Part shown: positions 46,932 through 58,299 of the stretch, in pieces | How positions within the stretch are numbered: the stretch's first letter is position 1 | How the letters are laid out: the number at the start of each line of letters is the position of its first letter | Assembly (NCBI GenBank): GCA_021399445.1 | Contig: JAJTUQ010000004.1 | Location: forward strand, 5,704,001 to 5,768,000 | Reading direction: 5' to 3' | DNA from: Xylogone sp. PMI_703 | Lineage: Eukaryota > Ascomycota > Leotiomycetes | DNA length: 64,000 nucleotides | Position numbers and translations under genes: made by a program | Notes under the pieces: generated by a model | What the model saw: the letters and a program-made list of their open reading frames with translations, nothing else | Told to the model about the DNA's origin: nothing | The model's database searches: none

Positions 46932-49091
46932 ATGGTAGTGGGTAGAGCAATAAGAGCTGTAGGCTGTACCTACCGCCGTACCTCTGTTCTCAGGTCCTTT
47001 ACTTCACCTGCGTTTGTTGGGAGGGTAGGCCTACAGCCTCCAATTGCCCCATGGGTTTCAACAGGTCCGAAATTATTCTTCTCGTCGCGGGCGACGGAAG
47101 ACAACGAAGAACAAGAGGTTGTGTCCCAAACTGCAAATCCTCCAGTTGAAGAAGAGAACAGAAGTGTCAGTCCACAAAACAATGAAACTTCTAATACAGA
47201 CTCCTCTACTTTGCCGTGGTATCTTCAAGTTCGTTCTCCCGAAAGGCAACCGCAGCCATTATCAGATCGCCAGCGCATTCCTGACCTTCCACCTTCACCA
47301 CCTCCTATCCTGCACTCTTTATTACAACATATATCAATTGACCTTGGTCTTGATGATTTGTCATTATTAGATCTCCGGAACCTTGACCCACCGCCTGCAC
47401 TCGGGGCCCACGTTTTAATGATAATTGGTACGGCAAGGAGCGAAAAGCATTTACATGTATCAGCGGATCGGCTATGCAGGTGGCTAAGAAGCATGTATAA
47501 GCTTCGCCCGGATGCAGATGGTCTACTTGGGCGAAATGAGTTGAAGCTAAAATTGAAGAGGAAAACGCGCCGAGCTAAGCTTCTCGGTAATGGAGCATTA
47601 GATGATGGAGATGACGGCATCAGAACAGGATGGGTATGTGTTAATGTTGGGGTAGTTGATAGCGGAGTTCCGGACTTTCAACTTTCTGAGGAGAAGACTT
47701 TTGTAGGGTTCGGGCGACAACGAGATGGTGTCAGAATTGTAGTACAGCTGATGACACATGAAAAAAGAGAAGAGATTAATTTAGAACAGCTTTGGGGGGG
47801 CATCATCCAGCGGGGATCAGTAGTAGGTCCGGAAGCAGAGAGTGGGGACACTGACAGCAACACATCACCTGTCCCAACGCTCAAGTCTAGCTCTGCAATT
47901 CCTAGTCCTAGAAGACCAGGCATTAGAACAGACGGAGGATCTACACGCTTTCCGCATTCACGACAATTTCACACGGTATCGAATCAACGAATAGGAAGAA
48001 CCGAGGATCAATCCAATCAAAGAGATATCTCTATATTAGAAAGCAACCCAGTAGCGCCGTCTTCACCGATCTTGGACTTGGAAAGCAGTATTTTCGAAGC
48101 TCTCAGCTCTGGAGATTTCGAAAACGCCAAAAAGCTTTCGATCGATAATGTAGATACTATTGGCCAGAAGTATGAGAAATGGGAACACTTTCTGCTATCC
48201 CAATTACGATTGTATCTCCAGAGCATACCTGAAGAAAAGGCTTTAATGGAGCTCGGGAACAGCGTTGACAATTATAGATCTACACCTTTATTAAAGTCAT
48301 TCTACTCGCTCATGCCACGTTTTCTAGGAGAGGCGGAATGGCAGGAAACAGTATTGCTTTCATGTTATGCACACCAACTAGGTCACCCTGCATATACAAC
48401 TTCTGCGCTGATAGAGCTCCTCAGCCAACTTCAAGCTTCTGGGGCTGAAGTTGGACGTGACGTCTATCATAGCTTCATTTGCAGTTTGTTACGGTCGGAT
48501 GAGGGAGACCACCAAACCCATCTTGCGCATATCATTCAGATTCTACAGACGATGTATGATCGTGGCATTAATATCCTCAATGAGGAGTTGCTTATTACGA
48601 TCCAGCTGGATTCATTGGACCGGTTGAATGAGGATACTGTGACATTCTCAGATCCGGTGGAAACTTTCGATCTTCTATCATTGAAGCTCTCCTCGGCGCC
48701 GAAGCGTCTACACTCTATTCTTACTATGGTAGACCTAGCCAAGTCAGATGAACTGTATTGCATCAAACTGTTGTATTCATATGCAAAAAAACAGTACTGG
48801 GGGGCGTTCTGGGACTACTGGAGATCATTTGCTCGTCATCGCCAGCCACGATCAGCAGCTCTATATGCAACTATGTTTCGTTGCGTGGCTGAATCCAGAA
48901 ATCAGGCAGCATGTATGAATGTCCTCCGCACATGGGTCCCCGAAATGAACTTGGAAAGCCCAGTGGTTGTGGCTGAAGGCCCTGTGCTAGATGCTATTCA
49001 GGCTTGCGTGGAAGTTGCTAACCAGCCGGATGTAGAGGCGTCTGTCAAGGAAGCTATTGCTGCTGGAAATAGAAATACGGTAGCTGTGTAA
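46932..49091 (+). CDS. ATP25: Atp25 mitochondrial ATP synthase factor
   Basis: Single exon, 719 residues. The N-terminus (MVVGRAIRAVGCTYRRTSVL) is basic and lacks acidic residues, as in a mitochondrial presequence. Residues about 150-250 form a ribosome-silencing-factor (RsfS/Iojap)-like domain: GAHVLMIIGTARSEKHLHVS, ADRLCRWLRSMYKL, then TGWVCVNVGVVDSG. After a low-complexity Ser/Pro linker (about 300-380), a helical C-terminal half follows, as in Atp25, which is cleaved in yeast into the RsfS-like N-part and a C-part that stabilises OLI1/ATP9 mRNA and assists Atp9 ring assembly. Length fits fungal Atp25. ATG at 46932 is the first in the frame. Confidence 0.9.
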   Translation: MVVGRAIRAVGCTYRRTSVLRSFTSPAFVGRVGLQPPIAPWVSTGPKLFFSSRATEDNEEQEVVSQTANPPVEEENRSVSPQNNETSNTDSSTLPWYLQVRSPERQPQPLSDRQRIPDLPPSPPPILHSLLQHISIDLGLDDLSLLDLRNLDPPPALGAHVLMIIGTARSEKHLHVSADRLCRWLRSMYKLRPDADGLLGRNELKLKLKRKTRRAKLLGNGALDDGDDGIRTGWVCVNVGVVDSGVPDFQLSEEKTFVGFGRQRDGVRIVVQLMTHEKREEINLEQLWGGIIQRGSVVGPEAESGDTDSNTSPVPTLKSSSAIPSPRRPGIRTDGGSTRFPHSRQFHTVSNQRIGRTEDQSNQRDISILESNPVAPSSPILDLESSIFEALSSGDFENAKKLSIDNVDTIGQKYEKWEHFLLSQLRLYLQSIPEEKALMELGNSVDNYRSTPLLKSFYSLMPRFLGEAEWQETVLLSCYAHQLGHPAYTTSALIELLSQLQASGAEVGRDVYHSFICSLLRSDEGDHQTHLAHIIQILQTMYDRGINILNEELLITIQLDSLDRLNEDTVTFSDPVETFDLLSLKLSSAPKRLHSILTMVDLAKSDELYCIKLLYSYAKKQYWGAFWDYWRSFARHRQPRSAALYATMFRCVAESRNQAACMNVLRTWVPEMNLESPVVVAEGPVLDAIQACVEVANQPDVEASVKEAIAAGNRNTVAV

Positions 49092-49635
49092 AAATAATGC
49101 TGGCTAATGGGATTCCACTGCTCAGCTGTATTGTTAAATATGTATCATTATACCAAGAGACTCCAAGTGGGCGAGCATGATAAGTATGATATTAGCGCAA
49201 CTTCTTTTATACGATTCAGTCCCTGTAAGAGAACAAGCTGCATTTGAAAAATTGTTATCTACTGAGCATGACAGAGTGCTGATTATTCTAATGTATTGTC
49301 GCAGGATCAATCCAAACACTACGATAGTCAACCTTGTTGCATTGATTAGATACGCGGAGAGGGTCGTTCCACATGTGCAGTAACCCGGCTGTTGATTGGC
49401 GGCTCCCCTGCAGGGAGCTAAAGAACAGCGCTTCGTCCCGGCAACAGCCTCACGCACGGGTGCTTGGGCGCCTCCAATAGGCGATATGGTTTCAACCAAG
49501 GGTCTGTATTTAAGCTTTAGACCAACGCAATAAACAAGCATCTCAGAGTATAAACTCCTAATACAATACTACCATATATCGTCTCCTCTGCATCCTAAAA
49601 TACCGAGCCTGAAATATTTGGAATAACTATCAAGA
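49092..49635. other. Intergenic ATP25 to nuclease
   Basis: 3' region of ATP25 and promoter of the S1/P1 nuclease. Short frames on both strands lack motifs. Confidence 0.5.
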
Positions 49636-50797
49636 ATGAGATATATTCACGCAGTATCAGCGCTTAGCGTTCTTTCATATCTACCTAATGTGTACGCGTG
49701 GGGTTCAGTAAGACCACCCTGAAATCAGCCTTACCATGTGAGCGTCGTAAACACGAACTAAACAGTCCAACAGCTAGGCCATCAAACAGTAGCATATATT
49801 GCTACTAACTTCGTTACAGAGTCAACGAAAGATGTGTTCCAAGAACTCCTATACAATAAATCAGATTCATATCTCGCTGGGGTCGCAACATGGGCGGACT
49901 CATACCGCTATACTAAAGAGGGACATTTTTCGGCACCCTTTCATTTTATTGACGCCGAGGATGAACCCCCTCAAAGCTGTAGTGTGAAGTATAGTAGGGA
50001 CTGTGGCAAGTCGGGTTGTGTTATTTCAGCGATTCAAAACTATGTGAGATCCACAACTAGCTAGCAATGATCAGGGCTATTGTGCTAACTTGAAAAGACC
50101 CGACAAATTCTAGACACATCACTCCATAAAAGAGAGCGATCCATTGCATCGAAAGTACGTGTTAAATATTTCTTATTATAGACGCATATGCTGACTATTT
50201 GTAGTTCATCATCCACGTAGGTCCATTGCTTCAGCAGTCCAGAGAAGCAAAGCTTAACATTTCATAGTTTCTCGGCGACATCCATCAACCTCTCCATGCT
50301 GAAAACCTAGACATAGGTGGTAACGGTATTAAAGTAAACTTCAGTGGAGTTTCTACCAACCTCCACTCCGTCTGGGACACTGCTATGCCTGAGAAGCTAG
50401 TCGGCGGATATTCTGCTCACTATGCCCGGGAGTGGGCCGCCAACCTGAGTGAAGAAATAAATTCAGGATCCTATGCATCCCAAGCAGCTACTTGGCTCCA
50501 AGGTATTGACCTTTCTGATTCCGAGTCTACAGCATTGTTATGGGCCGGCCAGACAAATGCTTATGTTTGTACGACGGTTATGCCAGATGGGTTAGCCAGT
50601 GTTGTAGGCCAGGAGTTGAGTGGGAGTTATTATGAGAGTTGTGTCCCGGTTATCAAGTTGCAAGTTGCGCGAGCGGGATATAGGTAGGTTCCTTGAAACT
50701 GGATTTTAAAATAGACGATTGCTAATGTTCTACCAGACTTGCGGCGTGGTTGAATCTTATTGCGGATACTCTCATTGGCAGGGATGAGGAATTGTAA
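49636..50797 (+). CDS. Secreted S1/P1 nuclease
   Basis: Six exons: 49636-49707, 49774-50043, 50098-50154, 50205-50216 (12 bases), 50268-50683 and 50737-50797, totalling 888 bases or 295 residues. A signal peptide (MRYIHAVSALSVLSYLPNVYA) ends just before W22, the mature N-terminal tryptophan that ligates zinc in this family, followed by H27 in WGSLGH. Other zinc-site pieces are TWADSYR, HFIDAEDEP, FLGDIHQPLHAEN and NLHSVWDTAM. These trinuclear-zinc enzymes cleave single-stranded DNA and RNA and remove 3'-phosphates outside the cell. The 12-base exon encoding FIIH is essential to keep the HFLGDIHQPLH motif, so the model is well supported. Cysteine pairs for disulfides are present. Confidence 0.93.
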
Positions 50798-51000
50798 GAA
50801 TATGTCATGTTATGTTTTAGTGTTATCATAAGGTTGAGAGAACTCGTGCTTGAAATAACAACTCTTGAATAACCTAAAATAACTTGAGCAAAGATTGACT
50901 ACGTTTTCACAACTTCATGCAACTTCTGAATTGTCTATGCCATGGCAACTACCAAAAGGGATTGTCTAAGATTCTATTTATAATTCGTGATTGGTATCTT

Positions 51001-51854
51001 TTACTCTAACAAGAACTTCAAAAATGCTTTAGCAACGACAACACCATCGTGGGGATTTTCCACCCTGCTGATGGCCTCCTCAAAGGCGGGCTTATCAAAG
51101 ATTCCAGACTCATGTCTTGCGGTTAAGATCTCCCGTACGATCTGCTCAGTGAATTCAGGGTGTCCCTGAACTGTTATCAGTTTCTTGGCAAGGTACATTC
51201 CTTGAACGGGGCATTTTTCTGTATACGCCAGTGCTTCTACTCCTTCGGGATAGCTATACACAGCATCTCGGTGCATCTGATGTAATGCCTGTGAAATTTA
51301 TGAGCTCCGCACTCCTTTCCAGATTTAAAAGATAGATATGAACTTATAATCAGAAAGAAAAAAGATCGAAAGACACTTACCAAAGACGACGCGCCAAAAA
51401 TTTCCTTGCCTCGCTCAGTTAGAGACATAGGTGTGACACTGACCTCCCATCCCTTATCCGATCTATCCACCTTCACACCCATCGCCCTACCGACAATCTG
51501 GTGTCCAAAGCAGACACCAATAATCCTCACTCTCTCATCCTTAAGCACCTTCTTCACGAACTCCACCAGCGTCACGATCCAGGGCGAGTCATCAAACGAG
51601 TTGAACTTCGATCCCGTGATGAGGATCGCATCGATATCTGCAAGCGCCGGATACTCATCGGCCGTGACCACATCCCAGGTTGTGATCTCGAGCCCAAAGG
51701 TAGATGACAGCCCCGGATACTGCTCATGCAGAGCATCAGCCCCGGCCTTCAGAAGAGCGGTGAAGGCGCCTCCGTAACCGCCGTATTTGGCTTTGGTCTG
51801 GGTGAGAGGTGTGTCACACTCCAGCATCGCTATGCGGAGGGGGAGGGGGGCCAT
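51001..51854 (-). CDS. Class I glutamine amidotransferase-like protein
   Basis: Two exons on the minus strand, 51854-51381 and 51288-51001, give 253 residues. The nucleophile elbow is GVCFGHQIVGRAMG with C115; the triad is completed by H201 and E203 in VQGHPEF. The N-terminal strand order (LRIAMLECD, DAILITGSKFNSFDD) is that of the free-standing GMP-synthase-like GATase class found in yeast as YLR126C. The fold normally releases ammonia from glutamine, or hydrolyses a related gamma-glutamyl bond. No synthase domain is attached, so the physiological substrate is unknown. Splicing is supported because exon 2 opens with ALHQMHRDAV, conserved in this group. No targeting signal; probably cytosolic. 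Confidence 0.9.
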
Positions 51855-53034
51855 CGCTGCTTCTACTGAACCCTGTGCGAATTTTGATAATGGCTGATTT
51901 CACAGGATTTCTCAAGGCTAAGAGAGACAAAAAAAGCAGAAATAACTAAAACAGACACGGTAGGGGTTAAATTAAGCTCTAGCTTCACGAAATACTCCTA
52001 TTGGGTTCTTATTCAAAGCATATATGCATTGGTATGTGATTAGCTGTTGCGTCCCAGGGAACGCCCGCCTTGCCGGTTTCGGGGCGGAGCTTTAATAGTG
52101 GGGCAGGCTCACCTCGCAGGTTTTCTGTCAAACTCACCGTCGCTGATTAATGAGGTATTAATAGCGTTTTAGCACGCCATGTGAAAAGGCTCGGCCCTTG
52201 GAAATCATAGATCTTTAGCTTCTTTAGCCTCATAGCTTTCAACTATAGGGGAATGTCCTGTTGTAAGATTAATAAAAGAACTTGAAGCCCTCACTGCCCC
52301 GCGGTCTCTTATCGATAAAATCGATAAAATCCGGTACCAATAGAGATCCCTATGGTCTAAGCGTATTGTTATCGAACGAATCACAAGCTAAATCCTCGAC
52401 CTCGGATTATTGGCAGGATAATAATGCAGGGACGTCCTCATGAGCTACAACCTCGATCTTACAAATTCCAAATTGCAGCTCCGACAAAGCCCTCAAATAA
52501 GTAGGTAGTTTCCAATTGAGATATGCGAGGGGCAGCTGAAACCCCTCACCCAAGACATTAGGGATCCTTCAATTGGCTAGCGCTTGTGTACGGCATGCCA
52601 AATTAGGGGCGATTGAGACCTTCTGACTCTTGCCGGGGCAACGATATGTACTAGGTAGGCGTCGTTATTGCAACCTTCATTGACAGCCCCACTACTGCAG
52701 TTGTGTACGAGACTTTTTAAGCTCCGCCTTTTATCTCGAAATCTACGACTTTTCAGCTTTTCTCGTTACTTTTTCAATAATCTTCTGTTGGGGAGGTACT
52801 AAGAAATCCTTGGTGACTCTGTCGTTGTGCCCGTGCTTGTAGAGTGCAGCCTACGCCGCGCACTTGAGTCATCGTCGAGTAGCACAGCTCCTGACACGTT
52901 CGACCTTGACGCAAGACTGCAGCTTTTACATGCTCCTGCCTTAATATCTACTTGACGTCAATATCAAATCTCACTCAATTCTTGATGTTCATCCATATAG
53001 TATAATCCAGGTCGTTGATATACTAAAGATAAAT
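51855..53034. promoter_or_regulatory. Divergent promoter: amidotransferase / MFS
   Basis: 1.2 kb with no recognisable gene. It contains a short direct repeat, ATCGATAAA twice, at about 52312-52328. Otherwise nothing is seen. Confidence 0.45.
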
Positions 53035-55080
53035 ATGGCCGAAAGAGTAACGCAAGAAGACGAGCATGGCTCGAGTGAGGAAGCACATAGCTCTGCACCA
53101 ACCGAAAATACTCCACTTCTTAGCCAAAACCATGAAAATAGATACCAGCCTCGAGATGATATACCCGATGACGAAACCATTGATGACACTGAATATCAAG
53201 ATGAAATCGAACCGAACGAATTTGATCTCATGCTTTCCAAGTCCACCTCGTACACTGGTGGACTTGGAATCGAAGCTGAATCTCAAGAGACAGCTATGTT
53301 ACGTGGGCCTAGAACTTATACTAGTCATCATGGGGTATTACATCGGTCAAGTCAAGCCACGTTGCGGAGAAAGTCTAACGCAAGCTCTCTCCGTTCCCGT
53401 GAGGCTATAATAGCAGAAACATACGAAGATGACGAGAACAAAAGCCCATTCCTCCAAGGTGTTAGTGTTGGGAGATTCTGGCTGATATTTGGCTGTATTT
53501 TAATATGCTACTGCGTGGCATGCTTTGACGGGACTATCATGGTATCTAGCCATCCTGTGATCACTTCGTACTTTCACAGCTCCAACAGTGCTTCGTGGTT
53601 ATCGACGGCATTTCTCCTTACTTCTACCAGTTTTCAACCCCTGTGCGGACGTCTTTCAGATACTCTTGGAAGAAAGCCACCGTATATTATTACAATAGCC
53701 ATCTTTCTAGGAGCTACTATATGGTGTGCGCTTGCGCAAAGTATGACGAGCTTCATCCTCGCAAGAGCCGTTTGTGGTCTCGGCGCAGGAGGTATGATGG
53801 CCCTAGGATCAATTATAACAAGCGATCTTGTGCCCATTGAGATCCGTGGTGCATACCAATCATACCTCAACCTTATCTATGGTGTTGGGTCCACCTTGGG
53901 AGCCGCGACTGGAGGAGCAATTGCGGACCATCTGGGCTGGCGCTGGGAATTTGGTGTTCAGGTTCCTGCAATTGCTCTCTGCTTGCTTATTGCAATAGTT
54001 TGTGTGCCAAATGATCTTGGTCTGGTGAATGGAGCGAAGAGGAAGACACTATGGCAGGCCATGAGCACATTTGACTTTGGAGGGTCCTTCCTATTGACAA
54101 CTTCATTGACTTTCTTGATTCTTGGATTTGTAAGTTTTGAAAATAAAAACCGAACAAGAGTGGTAGCTAATACTTTCTCAGAATCTTGGTGGCAACGTTT
54201 TTGAATGGTCACACCCGTTCGTGATTGCTTCACTGGCGATATTTGCCGTAGGATTTCCAATCTTTCTATGGGTTGAAACACGGGTCCTTTTACCGATCAT
54301 GCCACTCCGAATCATCCTCAGCAATCCCAGAGCTGGGCTCATTATTGCAAATAGCCTTGGAGCCATTGTCGCCAACGCTATCACGTTCAATGTCCCATTA
54401 TATTTCCAAGCTGTCCTTCTTGAGAGTGCAACAAGCTCTGGTCTCAAACTCATTGTACCTGCTTTAGCTAGTTCTCTCGTAGGGACAGCCACGGGGTTCA
54501 TCATCACATATACCAGGAACATGAAGATGCCACTGCTGTGGGGCGTTATAACAATGGTTATCGGGACGATTTCCCTCTGCTTTATGCAGAGAGGTTTGCC
54601 TGATTGGGCTTATTACTTGTTTCTAGTTGCCAGCAGTGTAGGGCAGGGGTTTATGTTCCCAGCCACATTCATGGCTATCCTTGCCGTATCAGACCAGGCT
54701 GAACAAGCCGTCGTGACTAGCACTCTGATTTTGTGGCGGTCGCTGGGAATGGTGATGGGTGTGTCCGCGAGTAGTTTGGTGGTCCAGAACGCATTAAGGA
54801 TATATCTCAATCAGTATATTACTGGGCCTGATAAATCAAAGGTAAGTCTAGGTTAATAGTGTTCAATGATGTTTATTCTAACAGAGACAACTAGATTATC
54901 GAGGCCGTTCGGAGCTCCGTCCAAGCAATAGCTAAACTCGAACCAATCTACCGTGAACAAGCAATTGAGTCTTATGTTGGTGCACTGAAAGCCAATTTCA
55001 TCATGGCAGCAATATTTGCTACTATAGCACTCATGTTAACCATACCTCTGAAACTCCCATTGTTAGGTAAGAGGACGTAG
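53035..55080 (+). CDS. MFS transporter, vacuolar/drug-type
   Basis: Three exons, 53035-54129, 54182-54841 and 54895-55080, give 646 residues. A 145-residue acidic cytosolic N-terminus carries a dileucine-type signal, ENTPLLSQ, often used for vacuolar sorting. Membrane helices begin at FWLIFGCILICYCVACFDG. The MFS loop 2-3 signature is GRLSDTLGRKP, and the motif C-like segment (GVGSTLGAATGGAIADHLGW) is present, as in antiporters of the DHA families. About 14 helices can be counted. The group includes fungal drug:H+ antiporters and vacuolar basic amino-acid transporters, which I cannot separate by eye. The last exon gives a final helix (ANFIMAAIFATIALMLTIP). Residues 68-78 are encoded by a perfect DNA hairpin. 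Confidence 0.9.
53235..53269. repeat. Perfect 13-bp hairpin in MFS coding region
   Basis: The left arm TTCCAAGTCCACC (53235-53247) is the exact reverse complement of GGTGGACTTGGAA (53257-53269), with a 9-base loop. It lies in the acidic cytosolic N-terminus of the transporter, not in a conserved part. Confidence 0.75.
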
Positions 55081-55709
55081 ATATTAGATGAACATTTTCA
55101 TACGAGGGGATTAAGGATGAAGCAAAGCCAGTGATCTATAAATTAAGCTGGAAAGTCTGTATAAGGTCTTAGGTTTTGAGAGATGTTTGAAGAGGAAATA
55201 TCGTGCATCGTGCAGTTGTATGGGGACACTGCAAAAATGGAGTCACGGTCAATTTAGGATATGGTTATATTGCATCTGAAGAGTTATGAACACACGGAGC
55301 ATTTCTCTTCTTCTTTTAACTTATTAGAATCCTGGTTCTATGATTTGTTTGAAATAGGCTCTACTACCAACACTAGAAAAATCCCTACCCTTAAAGAAGT
55401 GCCGTCTCTTTTCCGGGACCCTCACAACTCCGGGTGGGGTTCGCCATTACTTACCCTTTCTGCATAACCCCTCCAACACATTGTTTTACTGTACAATCCA
55501 GCTTTCACTAAAATGCGATTGCCTCGAGCCCAGGCCATGATAAAACCATTATAAAGGTAAAGATTAGTAATCATAGCTTTAGAATAGTTATAGATTATAG
55601 CACCCTAGGTTTGAGATTTTATAGTATATAAAAATCTAAAGCGGGGGTGCAGCATTCACATAAAGAGATATCGGAAAACGATTGATACTAAATTCTCCAT
55701 AGTCTGAAA
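55081..55709. other. Intergenic between MFS gene and hypothetical gene
   Basis: AT-rich 3' flank and promoter sequence. A 68-codon frame at 55261-55467 has no motif. No gene is recognised. Confidence 0.5.
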
Positions 55710-56886
55710 ATGACTCGCTTTGACAATATCTTAGCTCTTGGCCCCGTTCGTTTCTATGTCTCTCCTGAACAATACTTTGGCGGTAGCCTGGCTTTACTTG
55801 GCGATAGTACCGTTAACTCAGCGGAGAAGTTGGTTCGCAGCTCCTCTAGCTTTAGAGCCATTCCCAATTGCAAGCCTGGGATATGGACATCAAGGACTCG
55901 AAAGATCAACGAAAATCATGCGATAAACATGGAGTGTATCGTGTACTGGGTTGCTGATGGCGAGATTAACATGGGGCAGTCAGTAACCGACTGGAAGAAA
56001 TACGAGGAGGAGACAAGGGATAGAGACGGTGCTGTTAAACTTAGCCAGATTGTTCCTAAGGACACGAAGTGGCGTAAGAGAAGCACTTACTTTGATGATG
56101 GTGGGATCTGTAATATCATCTCGACTGTGTATTTGACAGAAAAGACAGCCAGGAGAATAACAGTTGGAGAAGATGAAGGAGAAGAAAACTTTAGTTACGA
56201 GGGCTATATTGCGGCTTTAACCTTGGGTTATCAAGACATTGAATTTCTTATTCCCCATGAACGGAATAAGAACTGTACACTCGGGGGAATGAGCTGTAAG
56301 TCAATTCTTTATCATTTTAACTCGTGGAAGATTTACTAACTGTGCTCACTTTGCAGTTAATCAAGACGCTGTTGGTGGTCCGCCAAATATTGCATTGGCA
56401 GAGGACGGGAATGGACAGGTGATTGCACTTCGAATGTATAATGCAAAGATACCAGAAGGAGAAGACGAACCGCCTGCTGAAGGACCCGAAGATGGGTTTA
56501 CATCTGCTGATGATGAGGAATCAGAGATGACATCCCAGCAGATACGGGCAAAAAAAGAGGTAAAATCAAATCATTGTTACAAGGCTTAGCTATTACTGAA
56601 CAGTTTCTAGAGCGAGATTTTATCCCTGCGACATAGCCTCCAGAGAATGTTCCTGTCCAGGGAGCACGAGCCCAGAGAGGAGGACATGGGCTTGATGTCT
56701 GAATATATCGCTCAACTTGAAGTTGATACCGATCTCGAAGCAGGCACCATCCGGATCACTAAAATCAACAAAGTACTTAAAGCCATCTTAAAGCTTGATA
56801 ATATCCCTAAAGAAGATGAGTTTAACTTTAGACCACGGTTACAAGCTCTACTGGACAGATGGAACGTGCTCCTCGAGGGCTATTGA
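55710..56886 (+). CDS. Hypothetical protein with C-terminal helical module
   Basis: Three exons, 55710-56295, 56357-56559 and 56611-56886, give 354 residues. The N-terminal half (MTRFDNILALGPVRFYVSPE) has mixed strands and no motif I know; the text ECIVYWVADGEINMG suggests a folded alpha/beta domain. The middle is acidic and disordered (EGEDEPPAEGPEDG). The C-terminus (TIRITKINKVLKAILKLDNI, then FRPRLQALLDRWNVLLEGY) is a compact helical unit resembling the TFIIS-N/LEDGF-like helical bundles of chromatin and transcription proteins. That similarity is a weak pattern judgement. Splice sites are good and restore one frame. It may be a nuclear protein; no function is assigned. Confidence 0.75.
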
Positions 56887-58299
56887 GATGCCTGATAATT
56901 TCTAACATTAAATAGTAGCAATTGCGTGATAAGAGTATGTGATACTGCTCAGGCTTATTTCTACAGAGGCGGAGAACAATTCAAATGACTGGGGGAAAGC
57001 GCTGGAGCCAGAGCTGTCAGCTGTTATGCCAAAAACACGGATATAAGGGGGGAAAGCAACCAGTTCAACTGGAGTTCTCCTTTTATTCTGAGATGTTACT
57101 AGGCGTAGAGAAGACACTCTTGAGGAACAATGGCAACAAACTAGCACTTGGGATTCTCCTGTTTGTAGTGTTTATGGTTTGTCCTGTACTCCGTACGACG
57201 GTACAAAACCAGGCACCTTCTTCCTTATTATTGGGCCATGCCTTGAAATTGGTCAGTTACACCACATATTAGGTACAAGTAACAGACCATAACGATGAAA
57301 GCTCAGGCCCAAAGCTCTAATTAACAATAATACATTTTATTAAGGGACAATCGGGTATATGTTACTAAGTCATAGCGCTGGGACTAGATTTGGTGATAGG
57401 GGATGTTGCGGATTGGTAGGCACCTGGGGAATGAGCGAGAACATGTGTGAATAAGGGATTGGTTGAGAGGACCAATCAGCATGCACCCAATGGTAATACA
57501 CCCTTTTACAGTTGTGCTACAGGCCAGATGGAGACTGACGTGAAGATGTCCTTATTTCGACGACTCCTCTCGTATTAGTTCCCACCGACAACATACAATC
57601 GGAGTACTCTGCCACCGGAGACGCGTAAGCATGAGTGTCCAGAGAGAAATCTCTCAATGTTATTATTACAAAAGCACTGTAGCACCTCGCGGTTACTCAA
57701 TCACTGGTAATGTCTCATCGTGTGTCATGGAGAAATGCGCCTTAATGTACGAGCGTTGAGTAGGGAAGCATAGATCTCGAATTCCCGCCCGACAATTGTG
57801 TCTACCTTTCTCGGGCTATAAACACGTGGCTGAGGACGCCGAGATAAATAAGATACTTTCACCGTTAAAGTATTCGAAGCCGCGGAGAACACCAAATGAG
57901 TTTTGCTTCTGGAGATCCATACCCGTCCACATTGTCGTGGGAGAATTCAGTTGTTCAATTGGCTACATCGAGTCTATAGACGCCAAGCATCCCAGCAGTT
58001 TGGGGATGTTTGGGGAGGACAGGTGAAACAATTAGACTTGGCCTGGAGAAAGCTGTTAGCGCTTACCGGCCAGCCTGCTAATAAGTAAGTTGTTAGCGTT
58101 CCACTGACTCGGTCCTGGAGCACGGTAATTTCTAAGCGGAATTAGGCTCTTCCTCACGTCCACCCGGTCCATCATTGCGACTTTCCCCTCGCCTCTTATC
58201 TCCGCTTCTTAACATCATCGCAGCGCGGCAGGCTTTCCTCTCACCCTAACAATTGGTCTCAATTGCTTGAATACTGTACGGACCCCACAAGCTTTTGAG
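56887..58299. other. Intergenic upstream of bZIP gene
   Basis: 1.4 kb without a recognisable gene. Frames at 56985-57272 and 57796-58026 have no conserved motif. The right 200 bases are pyrimidine-rich, typical of promoter and leader. Confidence 0.45.
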
